Assembly: GCA_034211175.1 (NCBI GenBank)
Contig: JAXHUH010000160.1
Coordinates: 1 to 36,548 of the forward strand
DNA: 36,548 nucleotides
Direction of reading: 5' to 3'
Source: JAXHUH01 sp034211175
GTDB taxonomy: Bacteria; Actinomycetota; Acidimicrobiia; Acidimicrobiales; CAIXPF01
Shown here: positions 7,982-16,037 of the stretch, one piece after another
How the letters are laid out: every line of letters starts with the position of its first letter
Position numbering within the stretch: position 1 is the first letter of the stretch
Notes under the pieces: generated by a model
Told to the model about the DNA's origin: nothing
Seen by the model: the letters and a program-made list of their open reading frames with translations, nothing else
Database searches by the model: none
Translations under genes and position numbers: made by a program

Positions 7982-8001
7982 GCCAGGCCGGAAGCTAGTG
8001 T
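7974..8001 (+). promoter_or_regulatory. Predicted sigma-70-type promoter for UGSC locus A
   Basis: TTGACA (7974-7979) matches the -35 consensus exactly. After a 16-bp spacer comes TAGTGT (7996-8001), a -10 form often used in actinobacteria. Transcription would begin near 8008, giving a leader of about 58 nt before the TTG at 8066. Confidence 0.6.
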
Positions 8002-8065
8002 GCGGCTCGACGCCGTGCACCGGAACCGGTCGTGCGGCAACCGATTCCCAGGGGGGAGGGGACGC

Positions 8066-9124
8066 TTGACCACGCGCGTCGAGCCACATGTCGCAGGGCC
8101 CGCCGTCGCGGAGCCACTCGTCGACCACGCAGGGCTGCAGGTCGCGGCACGCGAGATCGAGTCGATGTTCGCGGCGCCGTTCGGCGACGGGCTCCCGATG
8201 GTCCCCGTCACCGCCGAGGCCCACGAGGCGATGCTGGCGTCGATGGCGCTCGACGGCGACGCGTCACTGGGCACGATCCCGCCCGCCGAGGCGACCTTGA
8301 CCGCCGCCGACGTCGCCACCTGCGCGGTCCTGGCCGGTTGCCGCCCCGAGTACGGGCCCGTCGTCGCGGCCGCCGCCCGCGGCCTGACCCACCCGGCGTT
8401 CGCGCTCTACGGCGTCGCGTGCAGCACCAAGGGCTGCGCGCCGCTCGTGATCGTCAACGGCCCCGTGTGCCGCCGGATCGACCTCAACGCCCGGGACAAC
8501 CTGTTCGGCCACGGCCGGCGGGCGAACGCCACGATCGGCCGGGCGGTCCGCCTCGTCGTGCAGCGCGTCGGTCGGGCGGAGCCCGGCGTGCTCGACCGGG
8601 CGACCCTCGGCCATCCCGGCAAGCACACGTTCTGCATCGCCGAGGACGAGGAGGCCTCGCCGTGGGCGCCGCTGCCGGCCGACCGCGGCGTGGCCGTCGG
8701 CACCGACGCGGTGACGCTCGTCGGCGCCGAGGGCCCGCGGCTCGTCGACGTGTCCGATGGGGAGCCCGACCTGCTCGTCGCGGGCCTGGCCGACGCGATG
8801 GCGGTCACGGGCGGGAACACCGGGGTCGGGATCGGCGACGGGCACCGGGCGCCGCCCGCCGTCGTCGTGCTGGCCGGTGAGCACCGCACGCTGCTCGCCG
8901 ACGCCGGCTACGGACGCCACGACGTCGCGTCCGCCGTCGCCGAGCGGGCGGGCAGCCGCTCCGCGGCGCGGGGCTCGATCGCGACCCACGACCCCGCCGA
9001 CGTGCTGGTCGTGGCCGCCGGCGGCCACGCGGGCCGCTTCTCGTGCGTGCTGCGCGGCTGGTCGGCCACGAGCCGGCCCGTGACCGTGCCCCTCGACCGC
9101 TCCCGACCCCTGGAGATCTGGTGA
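8066..9124 (+). CDS. UGSC-associated protein, copy A (uncharacterised family)
   Basis: The 352-residue protein belongs to a family seen three times in this window, always adjacent to or one gene from a UGSC selenoprotein. Shared blocks are DGLPMVPVTAEA, AVLAGCRPEY, ACSTKGCAP, IVNGPV, RRANATIGRAVRL and HPGKHTFCIAEDEEASPW. The STKG and NATIGRA blocks look like ligand- or cofactor-binding loops, but no catalytic assignment can be made. No signal peptide or membrane segment is seen. The frame is open far upstream; the TTG at 8066 was chosen because GGGGGGAGGG precedes it at ideal spacing and homology begins soon after. Its stop overlaps the selenoprotein start (TGATG). The cysteine in its KGCAP block is not shared by copies B and C. 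Confidence 0.8.
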   Translation: MTTRVEPHVAGPAVAEPLVDHAGLQVAAREIESMFAAPFGDGLPMVPVTAEAHEAMLASMALDGDASLGTIPPAEATLTAADVATCAVLAGCRPEYGPVVAAAARGLTHPAFALYGVACSTKGCAPLVIVNGPVCRRIDLNARDNLFGHGRRANATIGRAVRLVVQRVGRAEPGVLDRATLGHPGKHTFCIAEDEEASPWAPLPADRGVAVGTDAVTLVGAEGPRLVDVSDGEPDLLVAGLADAMAVTGGNTGVGIGDGHRAPPAVVVLAGEHRTLLADAGYGRHDVASAVAERAGSRSAARGSIATHDPADVLVVAAGGHAGRFSCVLRGWSATSRPVTVPLDRSRPLEIW

Positions 9125-9675
9125 TGGACGACGATCTGGCCTTCTTCGACCCCCGGGGCCGCGCCGGCACCGACGAGGGTGGCGGTGCGCCGCGCCTCGC
9201 GTCGTTGCGCGACGTGCCCATCGGGCTGCTGTCGAACGGCAAGCACAACGCCGCGGTGTTCCTCGGTTACATCGCCGACCTCCTCCGCGAGCGCGACGGC
9301 GTCGGCGACGTGCGGACCTGGGAGAAGGTGTCGGCGTCGGTGCCCGCCCCTGATCCGATGCTGGCGGAGATGCGGGCCCGCGCCCGCCTCGTCCTGACCG
9401 GCATCGGCGATTGAGGGTCGTGCAGTGCGTGCAGTGTGCACGACGCCGTCGCCCTGGAGAAGCTCGCCATCCCGTCCGTTGCGGTCTGCACCGACCAGTT
9501 CGAGGTCGGCGCGAAGGCGATCGCCCGGATGCGGGGCGCCCCCGACTACCGGTTCGCCGTGGTCACCCACCCGCTCGGTCCGCTCGACACCGAGGGCCTG
9601 CGCGCCCGCGCCGAGGAGGCGTACCCGCAGGTGCGGGCCATCGCCCTCGGCCACCTGGTGGACCCGGCCTCGTGA
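9124..9675 (+). CDS. UGSC-motif selenoprotein, locus A (in-frame TGA at 9412-9414)
   Basis: Read through TGA as selenocysteine, this is a 183-residue protein. The first 96 codons include IGLLSNGKHNAAVFLGYIADLL and end LVLTGIGD. The TGA (residue 97) is followed in frame by GSCSACSVHDAVALEKL, AIPSVAVCTDQFEVGA, VVTHPLGP and a terminal TGA at 9673-9675. The same order (NGK...GD-U-GSCSA...IP/VP...HP) occurs in the paralogue at 19918. Sec97 and Cys100 would form a UxxC-type redox pair. An 8-bp hairpin begins three bases after the TGA. The domain after the TGA resembles the UGA-containing part of glycine/D-proline reductase selenoproteins, as I recall them, suggesting a selenol nucleophile in reductive bond cleavage; the substrate is unknown. 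The ATG overlaps the stop of copy A. If Sec machinery is absent from the genome, this would be two dead ORFs. Confidence 0.88.
9412..9444 (+). promoter_or_regulatory. Sec-coding TGA and candidate bacterial SECIS hairpin, locus A
   Basis: Directly after the TGA (9412-9414), GTCGTGCA (9417-9424) pairs perfectly with TGCACGAC (9437-9444). The 12-nt loop starts with G; weak inner pairs (T9426-G9436, G9427-T9435, C9428-G9434) would leave the loop GTGCA. The loop starts 10-14 nt after the TGA, slightly nearer than the 16-37 nt I recall for typical bacterial SECIS elements. The element would recruit SelB-GTP-tRNA(Sec). Confidence 0.65.
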
Positions 9676-9709
9676 TGGGCGTCACCGGTGACCACACGGC
9701 CTGATCGGG

Positions 9710-9744
9710 CGAGCAACGACCGTACGAGCAACGACCGGACGAGC
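9710..9744. repeat. 15-bp tandem repeat, about 2.3 copies
   Basis: The units at 9710-9724 and 9725-9739 begin CGAGCAACGACCG and differ at one base, followed by a partial CGAGC. They lie in the 84-bp gap between the selenoprotein and the SDR gene. No function is evident. Confidence 0.6.
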
Positions 9745-9759
9745 TGAGGGGGAACGAAC

Positions 9760-10632
9760 GTGGGGGGAGCCGGCGTGACACCGCGGCTCGAGGGGAAGAC
9801 GGCGATCGTGACCGGTGCCGGCTCCGGCATCGGACGCGTCGGTGCCCGACGGTTCGCGGCGGAGGGCGCCGGGGTGGCGGTGCTCGACGTGGGCGCCGAC
9901 CGGGCCGCCGAGACCGTCGAGCTGATCGAGGCCGACGGCGGCGAGGCCATCGCGCTTGCATGCGACGTGACCGACGAGGGCGCGGTCGCCCGCGCCGTCG
10001 CCGAGACCGTGCGCCGCTTCGGCGGCGTGGACATCGCGTACAACAACGCGGGCGGATCGAGTGACGACGACGGCGCGGTCCACGAGGTGGCCGTCGACGA
10101 GTGGTGGCGCACGATGCGCATCGACCTGTTCGGCACCTTCCTCGTCTCCCGCTTCGCGGTTCGGGCCATGCTCGATCGCCCTGGGCGCGGCGGGTCCATC
10201 GTCAACACGGCGTCGGCCGCTGCGCTCGTCGGCATCGTCGGGGGCCGGTCGTGCTACTCGGCGGCCAAGGGCGGCGTCGTCGCCCTGACCCGGTCGATGG
10301 CCGCCTCGTACGCCGATGACGGGATCCGGGCCAACGTGATCGCACCCGGCGGTACCGCCACCGATCGGATCCGGGCGTCGTTCGCCCGTCGCGGCAAGGC
10401 CCTGCCCACCGGGGCCGGCGTCGCCCCGCTCAACGAGCCCGAGGACATCGCCAACGCCGCGGTCTTCCTGGCCAGCGACGAGGCCCGCACGATCACCGGC
10501 ATCGTCCTGCCGGTCGACGGCGGGTCCACGTCGATGCGGCGGGCCCCGTCCGGGCCGACGCCGGCGGACGCGCAGGTGTCGAACGGAACCGATGCCGGGG
10601 CCCCGGCGGGCGCGATCGGGGGACGGGCGTGA
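9760..10632 (+). CDS. Short-chain dehydrogenase/reductase (SDR 1)
   Basis: The 290-residue classical SDR has the Rossmann motif TGAGSGIG, NNAG, a catalytic Ser in the NTAS block and YSAAK (Tyr and Lys of the YxxxK pair), and it ends with the usual LPVDGG before a low-complexity tail of about 30 residues. It should oxidise an alcohol or dihydrodiol, or reduce a ketone, with NAD(P). The GTG at 9760 follows GAGGGGGA; the GTG at 9775, just before RLEGKTAIVTG, is an equally reasonable start. Its stop overlaps the start of the transporter ATPase gene (GTGA), placing it in the transporter operon, where it probably acts on the imported compound. Confidence 0.88.
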   Translation: MGGAGVTPRLEGKTAIVTGAGSGIGRVGARRFAAEGAGVAVLDVGADRAAETVELIEADGGEAIALACDVTDEGAVARAVAETVRRFGGVDIAYNNAGGSSDDDGAVHEVAVDEWWRTMRIDLFGTFLVSRFAVRAMLDRPGRGGSIVNTASAAALVGIVGGRSCYSAAKGGVVALTRSMAASYADDGIRANVIAPGGTATDRIRASFARRGKALPTGAGVAPLNEPEDIANAAVFLASDEARTITGIVLPVDGGSTSMRRAPSGPTPADAQVSNGTDAGAPAGAIGGRA

Positions 10633-11759
10633 GCGGCGGGGCCGACGGCGTCGGCCGGCACGACGACGCGGTCGACGGCCCGCTGCTGGAGGTGTCCGAC
10701 CTCCACGTCAGCTTCCCGTCGGACCGCGGCGAGGTCGAGGCGCTGGCCGGTGTCGGGTTCGGCGTCGATCGCGGCCGCACCGTGGCGCTCGTCGGAGAGT
10801 CGGGCTCCGGCAAGAGCGTGACCGCGCTGTCGGTGATGGGCCTGCTCGATCATGGGCGCATCACCTCCGGATCGGTGCGCTTCCGGGGCTCGGAGCTGGT
10901 CGGGACCCCGCAGAAGGAGCTGCGCGAGCTGCGGGGCAACCGCATGTCGATGGTGTTCCAGAACCCGATGTCGGCGCTCGACCCGCTGTACACGCTCGGT
11001 AACCAGATCAGCGAGGTGCTGCTGAGCCACGGCCTCGCCAGCCGGTCGCAGGCCCGTCGGCGAGCGGTCGAGCTCCTCGGTGAGGTCGGGATACCCGATC
11101 CGGTCCATCGGGTGCGGGCCTACCCCCACCAGCTCTCGGGCGGCCAGCGCCAGCGGGTCGTGATCGCCATGGCCATCGCCAGCGGCCCCGACCTGCTGAT
11201 CGCCGACGAGCCGACCACCGCGCTCGACGTCACCGTCGAGGCCCAGATCCTCGAGCTGATCCGCGAGCTCCAGGACCAGTACGGCACGGCGGTCATGTTC
11301 ATCACCCATGACATCGCCGTCGTCGCGGAGATGGCCGACGACGTCGTCGTCCTCTACGCCGGGCAGGTGGTCGAGCGGGGTCGGGCGGAGCGCGTCCTGG
11401 CGTCCCCGCAGCACCCGTACACGAGGGCCCTGCTCGAATCGATCCCCAAGGGCTCGACCCCTCGTGATGTCGACCTGCCGGCCATCGCGGGGTCGGTGCC
11501 GAGTCTCACGCAGATGCCGACCGGTTGCCGGTTCCAGCCCCGGTGCCCGGCGGCGTTCGGGCGCTGCGCCGTCGAGGAGCCACCTCTGTTCCGCCTGCCC
11601 GCCGGCCGCGAGAGCCGGTGCTGGCTGGCGGAGGACGACCAGTTGGTGACCGTCGGCGCCGGCCACGGCAACGCCGCGGGGAGCACGTTCGTCGAGAACG
11701 TCACGGCCGGACGCAACGGCGCGGGACCGCGCCGCCGGGAGGTGCGCGATGCGGGCTGA
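10629..11759 (+). CDS. Dpp/Opp-type ABC transporter ATPase, DppD-like
   Basis: The 376-residue ATPase has Walker A GESGSGKS, Q-loop FQNPMSALDP, signature LSGGQRQRV, Walker B LLIADEP and H-loop ITHD. It also carries the oligopeptide/dipeptide C-terminal extension with Cys-rich GCRFQPRCPAAFGRC, typical of DppD/OppD. It energises import of a peptide or small organic solute with the other four transporter genes here. It overlaps the upstream SDR by four bases and the downstream ATPase by 11 bases. The clustering with catabolic genes suggests an aromatic or other organic nutrient rather than peptides; this is inference. Confidence 0.9.
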   Translation: MSGGADGVGRHDDAVDGPLLEVSDLHVSFPSDRGEVEALAGVGFGVDRGRTVALVGESGSGKSVTALSVMGLLDHGRITSGSVRFRGSELVGTPQKELRELRGNRMSMVFQNPMSALDPLYTLGNQISEVLLSHGLASRSQARRRAVELLGEVGIPDPVHRVRAYPHQLSGGQRQRVVIAMAIASGPDLLIADEPTTALDVTVEAQILELIRELQDQYGTAVMFITHDIAVVAEMADDVVVLYAGQVVERGRAERVLASPQHPYTRALLESIPKGSTPRDVDLPAIAGSVPSLTQMPTGCRFQPRCPAAFGRCAVEEPPLFRLPAGRESRCWLAEDDQLVTVGAGHGNAAGSTFVENVTAGRNGAGPRRREVRDAG

Positions 11760-12843
11760 ACCAGCGACGGCCACCGCGGTGCACGACCCGGACGCGACCC
11801 CGCCCGCGCTGCTCGAGGTCGAGGGGCTCACCAAGTACTTCGACGCCGGTGGCGGACTGTTCGGCCGGGGCGCCCGGCAGGTCCGCGCCGTCGACGGCGT
11901 CTCGTTCTCCCTGCGGCGGGGCGCCACGCTCGGGCTCGTCGGCGAGTCCGGGTCGGGCAAGTCGACGACGGCGCGGCTGGTCCTGCGCCTGCTCGAACCG
12001 TCCTCGGGACGGGTGTCGTTCGACGGCGTCGACGTCACGACGTGCACCCGGCGGGAGATGGCCCGGCTCCGCCGCCGGATGCAGGTCGTCTTCCAGGACC
12101 CGTACGGCTCGCTCGACCCCCGGATGAACGCGCTGGCCGCGATCGGTGAGCCGCTGGTCGTCCACCGGATGGCCCGGGGCCGGGACCTGCGGGTGCGGGT
12201 GGCCGAGCTGCTCGAACGGGTCGGGCTGCGCCCGGCCGACATGTGGAAGTACCCGCACCAGTTCTCCGGCGGGCAGGCGCAACGGGTGTCGATCGCCCGG
12301 GCGTTGGCCACCGACCCCGAGCTGATCATCTGCGACGAGGCGGTCTCCGCCCTCGACGCCTCGATCCAGGCCCAGATCCTGAACCTGCTGCGCCGGCTCC
12401 AGTCCGAGCTCGGCCTCAGCTACCTGTTCATCGCCCACGACCTCAACGTGGTCCGCTACATGTCGGACGAGCTGTGCGTCATGTACATGGGCCGCATCGT
12501 CGAGCGCGGTGACGCCGACCGCGTGCTGCGCGATCCGGTGCACCCGTACACCCGGATGCTGGTGGCGGCCATCCCGTCGCTCGAGCGCCCGGGCGGCGGC
12601 CGTTGCGGGCGGCCGGTGCTGCGGGGTGAGGTGTCGAGCCCGCTCGACCCGCCGAGCGGTTGCCGGTTCCACCCCCGTTGCCCCGACGCCGTCGAGCGTT
12701 GTCGCCACGAGGATCCGGCGCCGCGCCCGGTCGCCGTCGGCCGCATCGCCGCCTGCCACCTCCACCCCGCCGGGCCCGACGAGCCCCACCCCGACGAGCC
12801 TCAAACCGACGAGCCCCACACCGACGAAGAGGTGGCGTCGTGA
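11749..12843 (+). CDS. Dpp/Opp-type ABC transporter ATPase, DppF-like
   Basis: The 364-residue second ATPase of the heterodimer has Walker A GESGSGKST, Q-loop FQDPYGSLDPRM, signature FSGGQAQRVSIA, Walker B LIICDEA and H-loop IAHD. The FSGGQ/YGSLDPR pattern and the GCRFHPRCPDAVERC extension are those of DppF/OppF. The C-terminus ends in a repetitive DEPHPDEPQTDEPHTDE tail that is probably disordered. The start overlaps dppD by 11 bases and the stop overlaps the permease start. Confidence 0.9.
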   Translation: MRAEPATATAVHDPDATPPALLEVEGLTKYFDAGGGLFGRGARQVRAVDGVSFSLRRGATLGLVGESGSGKSTTARLVLRLLEPSSGRVSFDGVDVTTCTRREMARLRRRMQVVFQDPYGSLDPRMNALAAIGEPLVVHRMARGRDLRVRVAELLERVGLRPADMWKYPHQFSGGQAQRVSIARALATDPELIICDEAVSALDASIQAQILNLLRRLQSELGLSYLFIAHDLNVVRYMSDELCVMYMGRIVERGDADRVLRDPVHPYTRMLVAAIPSLERPGGGRCGRPVLRGEVSSPLDPPSGCRFHPRCPDAVERCRHEDPAPRPVAVGRIAACHLHPAGPDEPHPDEPQTDEPHTDEEVAS

Positions 12844-13802
12844 TCCGCTACGCCCTGCGACGCCTCGCGTACGGCGTCATCGTGCTCGTGCTCGTGACCG
12901 TGTTCGTGTTCGTGGTCATGCGCCTGGTGCCGGGCGACGTCGTCACCCTGCAGCTGCAGGACGCCGCCGGGGTCACCACCGAGGAGGCCGACGAGCTGCG
13001 CGGCGAGTTCGGGCTCGACGCGCCCGTCCACGCCCAGCTGTGGGACTGGGTGCGTGACGCGGCCCGGGGTGATCTCGGCAACTCGTTCTGGACCGACGAG
13101 CCGGTCACCGACATGATCATGCGCCGGGTCCCGCCGACGTTGGTCCTCGGGGCGATGGCCATCGCCTTCGGTGCCATCGGCGGGGTGCTGGTCGGCATCG
13201 TGTCCGCGGTCCGCCGCGGTGGTGGTCTCGACCACTCACTGCGGTTCCTGGCCGTGCTCGGCCTGTCGGTGCCCAACTACGTCGTCGGCCTGCTCCTGTT
13301 GACGACGCTGGCGATGTGGTTCCAGTGGTCGCCGCCGCTCGTCTACCGGGGCCCGTTCGACGACTTCGGCTCGTGGGCCCAGCAGGTCGTGATCCCGGCG
13401 TTCGCCCTCGGCACGGGCGCGCTGGCCGGCACGTCGCGCATGACCCGCTCGTCGATGCTCGAGGCGCTCGGCGCCGACTTCATCCGCACGGTCCGGGCGA
13501 AGGGAGTGCGCGAGCGGGTCGTGCTGTTCAAGCACGCGCTGCGCAGCTCGGTCATCTCGGTCCTCACGCTGATCGGCGTGTCGATCGGGACGATCCTCGG
13601 CGGCACCGTGATCCTCGAGCGCATGTTCGGCATCCCCGGCATGGGCTCGCTGATCTATGACGCCGTGCTCGATCGCGACTACCCGGTCGTCGTCGCCTGC
13701 ACCGTCTTCTACGCCGGGCTGTTCGTGAGCGTCATCGTCATCGTCGACCTCCTCTACGCCGTGATCGACCCGCGCATCCGCACCGGAGGAGAGGCCCGAT
13801 GA
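12840..13802 (+). CDS. Dpp/Opp-type ABC transporter permease, DppB-like
   Basis: The 320-residue permease has the N-terminal MIRYALRRLAYGVIVLVLVTVFVFVVM-type first membrane helix followed by RLVPGD, the periplasmic loop of DppB proteins, and about six membrane helices in all. The EAA-type cytoplasmic coupling loop lies in ALGADFIRTVRAKGVRE. The GTG start overlaps the dppF stop (GTGA). It pairs with the next permease to form the channel. Confidence 0.9.
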   Translation: MIRYALRRLAYGVIVLVLVTVFVFVVMRLVPGDVVTLQLQDAAGVTTEEADELRGEFGLDAPVHAQLWDWVRDAARGDLGNSFWTDEPVTDMIMRRVPPTLVLGAMAIAFGAIGGVLVGIVSAVRRGGGLDHSLRFLAVLGLSVPNYVVGLLLLTTLAMWFQWSPPLVYRGPFDDFGSWAQQVVIPAFALGTGALAGTSRMTRSSMLEALGADFIRTVRAKGVRERVVLFKHALRSSVISVLTLIGVSIGTILGGTVILERMFGIPGMGSLIYDAVLDRDYPVVVACTVFYAGLFVSVIVIVDLLYAVIDPRIRTGGEAR

Positions 13803-14731
13803 CCATCGACGATCTCGTCGTGGAGTCGCGACCGGCGTCGGGCCCCGACCCCACCGATCCCGACGCGCTGCGGCCCTCGGGGGCCCACGCCGCCTGGGAC
13901 GGCATCCGGCGCTTCGTGCGCACCGAGCCGCTCGGGGCCGTGAGCCTCGGCCTGATCCTGGTGTTCGTGCTCGCCGCGATCCTCGCCCCGCTGATCGCGC
14001 CCCACGACCCGCTCGAGCAGTTCCGCCGCAACATGAGCGAGCCGGCGTCCCGACAGTTCCTCCTCGGGACCGACGACCTCGGTCGTGACGTGCTCAGCCG
14101 GGTGATCTACGGCGCGCGCACGTCCCTGCTGATCGGGTTGGCGACGACGGTCACGAGCTGCGCGCTCGGCACGGTCATCGGGATCGTGTCGGGCTTCCTC
14201 GGCCGGCGCATGGACGTCGTCGTCCAGCGGGTCATGGACTCGGTCCAATCGGTGCCGCCGCTCGTGCTGCTGCTGTTCATCGCGGTCTCGCTCGGCCCCT
14301 CGATCCGCAACACGGTCATCGCCCTCACCGTCATCACGCTGCCGTCGTTCAACCGGGTCGCCCGCGGCGAGACGCTGCGCATCCGCGAGGAGGGCTACAT
14401 CGAGGCGGCCCGGGCGACCGGGGCGTCCACGGCACGGATCATGGCCCGCCACGTGCTGCCGAACATGGTGGCGGCGATGATGACGATGGCCAGTCTCGTG
14501 TTCGCCAGCGTGATCATCGCCGAGTCGGCGCTCAGCTTCCTCGGCATCGGCACCCCGCCGCCGACGCCGTCGTGGGGGCTGATGCTGGCCGAGGGCCTGC
14601 GCTTCGTGCAGTCCGCACCGTGGATGGTGCTGGCGCCGGCGATCACGCTCTCGCTCGCCGTGCTCGCCTTCAACATGCTCGGCGACGCGCTGCGCGACTT
14701 CCTCGACCCCCGCCTGCACCGCTCCCGATGA
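13799..14731 (+). CDS. Dpp/Opp-type ABC transporter permease, DppC-like
   Basis: The 310-residue permease has a DppC-type N-terminal extension, a first helix near residues 45-70, the family segment FLLGTDDLGRDVLSRVIYGARTSL, the EAA loop EEGYIEAARATGAST and the C-terminal FNMLGDALRDFLDPR. It overlaps dppB by four bases (ATGA) and ends 84 bp before the next SDR. It completes the membrane core of the importer; the binding lipoprotein gene lies separately at 16038. Confidence 0.91.
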   Translation: MTIDDLVVESRPASGPDPTDPDALRPSGAHAAWDGIRRFVRTEPLGAVSLGLILVFVLAAILAPLIAPHDPLEQFRRNMSEPASRQFLLGTDDLGRDVLSRVIYGARTSLLIGLATTVTSCALGTVIGIVSGFLGRRMDVVVQRVMDSVQSVPPLVLLLFIAVSLGPSIRNTVIALTVITLPSFNRVARGETLRIREEGYIEAARATGASTARIMARHVLPNMVAAMMTMASLVFASVIIAESALSFLGIGTPPPTPSWGLMLAEGLRFVQSAPWMVLAPAITLSLAVLAFNMLGDALRDFLDPRLHRSR

Positions 14732-14815
14732 CGCGGCGTGCCGGAACGGGAGCGGCGGCGCACACGATCAGGACCGACAAGCAGGGCCCGGACCGGCCCG
14801 GTAGGAGGACGCCCC

Positions 14816-15742
14816 GTGGAGATCTCACTGGAGGGACGCGTCGCGCTCGTGACCGGCGTCGGCCCCAACATCGGCAGCGGCGTGGCCCTGGCGCTCGCCC
14901 GCTACGGCGCACGGGTCGCGTGCAACGACGTCGACCCCGAGGTCGCGAAGACCTGCGTGGAGCGCATCGAGCGGGCGGGGGGCACGGCGATGACCGCGGT
15001 CGGCGACGTCACCGACGAGGCGGAGGTCGAGGCGTACACCCGGCGGGTGCTCGACGAGTGGGGCCGCATCGACATCCTCGTCAACAACGCCGCGCTCCTC
15101 GGCGGACGGGGCGTGCTCGACGAGACCGCGGAGAACTTCCACCGGGCCGTGACCGTGTCGTCGATGGGCACGTTCCTCAACACCAAGCACGTGGCCCGGT
15201 CGATGTGCGAGCGCGCCATCCGCGGCTCGATCGTCTGCGTGTCGTCGTCGAACGGGTGGTCGGGCTCGGCCGGCGTGATCGCCTACGCGTTCCACAAGGG
15301 CGGGGTGAACAACTTCGTGCGGGCCGCGGCGATGGACCTCGCGCCCTACGGCATCCGGGTCAACGGCTACACCCCGACCGCGCCGACGCCCGACAACCCG
15401 GCGCTGCTGGCGCAGATGGAGGCCGAGGGCCGCGACCTCAGCCCGCTCCACCGCAGGCGCGGTCGCCTGGGGGGCGACGGCGGCGAGGAGCCGTGGCGCC
15501 GACCGACCCGGTGGGCGGGCGAGCGCAGCCCGATGGTCCCGATGGGCACGACGGGCACCCCGACCGACATCGGGCACTGCATCGCCTGGCTGTGCTCCGA
15601 CTACGCCCGGCTGATCACGGGGTGCGACTTCGTGGTCGACGGCGGCGCCCGGGCGAAGAACTTCGCCTACGCGCCCGCCGCGCCCGAGGACCTGGCGGGG
15701 CCGGTGCCGGTCATCCCGCTGGTCGACGACGAACCCGGCTGA
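14816..15742 (+). CDS. Short-chain dehydrogenase/reductase (SDR 2)
   Basis: The 308-residue SDR has TGVGPNIGSG in place of the usual TGxxxGIG, then NNAAL, a catalytic Ser in SSSNGWSG, YAFHK (YxxxK complete) and DFVVDGGA. A charged insertion of about 40 residues (LHRRRGRLGGDGGEEPWRRP) sits in the substrate-loop region, so its substrate probably differs from that of SDR 1. The frame extends upstream, but the GTG at 14816 follows TAGGAGGA and gives the normal start EISLEGRVALVTG. It is in line with the transporter genes. Its stop codon lies inside the first unit of a 30-bp tandem repeat. Confidence 0.88.
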   Translation: MEISLEGRVALVTGVGPNIGSGVALALARYGARVACNDVDPEVAKTCVERIERAGGTAMTAVGDVTDEAEVEAYTRRVLDEWGRIDILVNNAALLGGRGVLDETAENFHRAVTVSSMGTFLNTKHVARSMCERAIRGSIVCVSSSNGWSGSAGVIAYAFHKGGVNNFVRAAAMDLAPYGIRVNGYTPTAPTPDNPALLAQMEAEGRDLSPLHRRRGRLGGDGGEEPWRRPTRWAGERSPMVPMGTTGTPTDIGHCIAWLCSDYARLITGCDFVVDGGARAKNFAYAPAAPEDLAGPVPVIPLVDDEPG

Positions 15743-15840
15743 GCGGCGGCGGGAGCGGATGGCCCCGCCTGAGCGGCGGCGGGAGCGGATGGCCCCGCCT
15801 GAGCGGCGGCGGGAGCGGATGGCTCAGCCTGAGCGGCGGC
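15740..15840. repeat. 30-bp tandem repeat, three copies plus a partial
   Basis: Units start at 15740, 15770 and 15800 with TGAGCGGCGGCGGGAGCGGA; the third differs near its end (GGCTCAGCC for GGCCCCGCC), and a partial fourth begins at 15830. The first TGA is the stop codon of SDR 2. There are no spacers, so this is not a CRISPR. The repeat separates the transporter core from the binding-protein promoter. Confidence 0.85.
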
Positions 15841-15886
15841 CGGTCGTTCGCGGCCTTCACCAGGGCCGCGACCAGGTGTGACGACC

Positions 15887-15915
15887 GTGACACGACAAAT
15901 TGTTGATGATATTGT
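15887..15915 (+). promoter_or_regulatory. Predicted promoter for the binding-lipoprotein gene
   Basis: GTGACA (15887-15892) lies 17 bp from TATTGT (15910-15915), which is preceded by an extended -10 TG (15907-15908). The spacer and -10 overlap tandem operator 3. The predicted leader is about 115 nt. An independent promoter explains why this gene is separated from the other transporter genes. Confidence 0.55.
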
Positions 15916-15922
15916 CGACGAT
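15899..15922. promoter_or_regulatory. Tandem operator 3 upstream of the binding-lipoprotein gene
   Basis: Units ATTGTTGATGAT (15899-15910) and ATTGTCGACGAT (15911-15922) abut head to tail as at 5177 and 7958. The second unit lies within the near-palindrome ATATTGTCGACGATAT (15909-15924). The element is conspicuously AT-rich in this GC-rich window and overlaps the predicted -10. Confidence 0.75.
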
Positions 15923-16037
15923 ATTGCACTCGATCCGCGGGCAACCGGTCCGGTCGGTCGAGACGGGGCGTGCCGGCCTGCCCGGCGGGGGACCCGGGCT
16001 CGCGCACACCGAGGACTGCCGCACTGGGGGGACGAAG

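Noticed and set aside
9436..9675. Independent small gene starting at GTG 9436
   Set aside because: It is in frame with the upstream ORF and begins inside the conserved UGSC domain; it is better explained as the second half of the selenoprotein.
10254..12329. Long minus-strand ORF (691 codons) across SDR 1 and the ATPase genes
   Set aside because: No recognisable domain; antisense to genes with clear Walker and SDR motifs.
15740..15840. CRISPR array
   Set aside because: The 30-bp units are directly abutting with no spacers and there are no cas genes.
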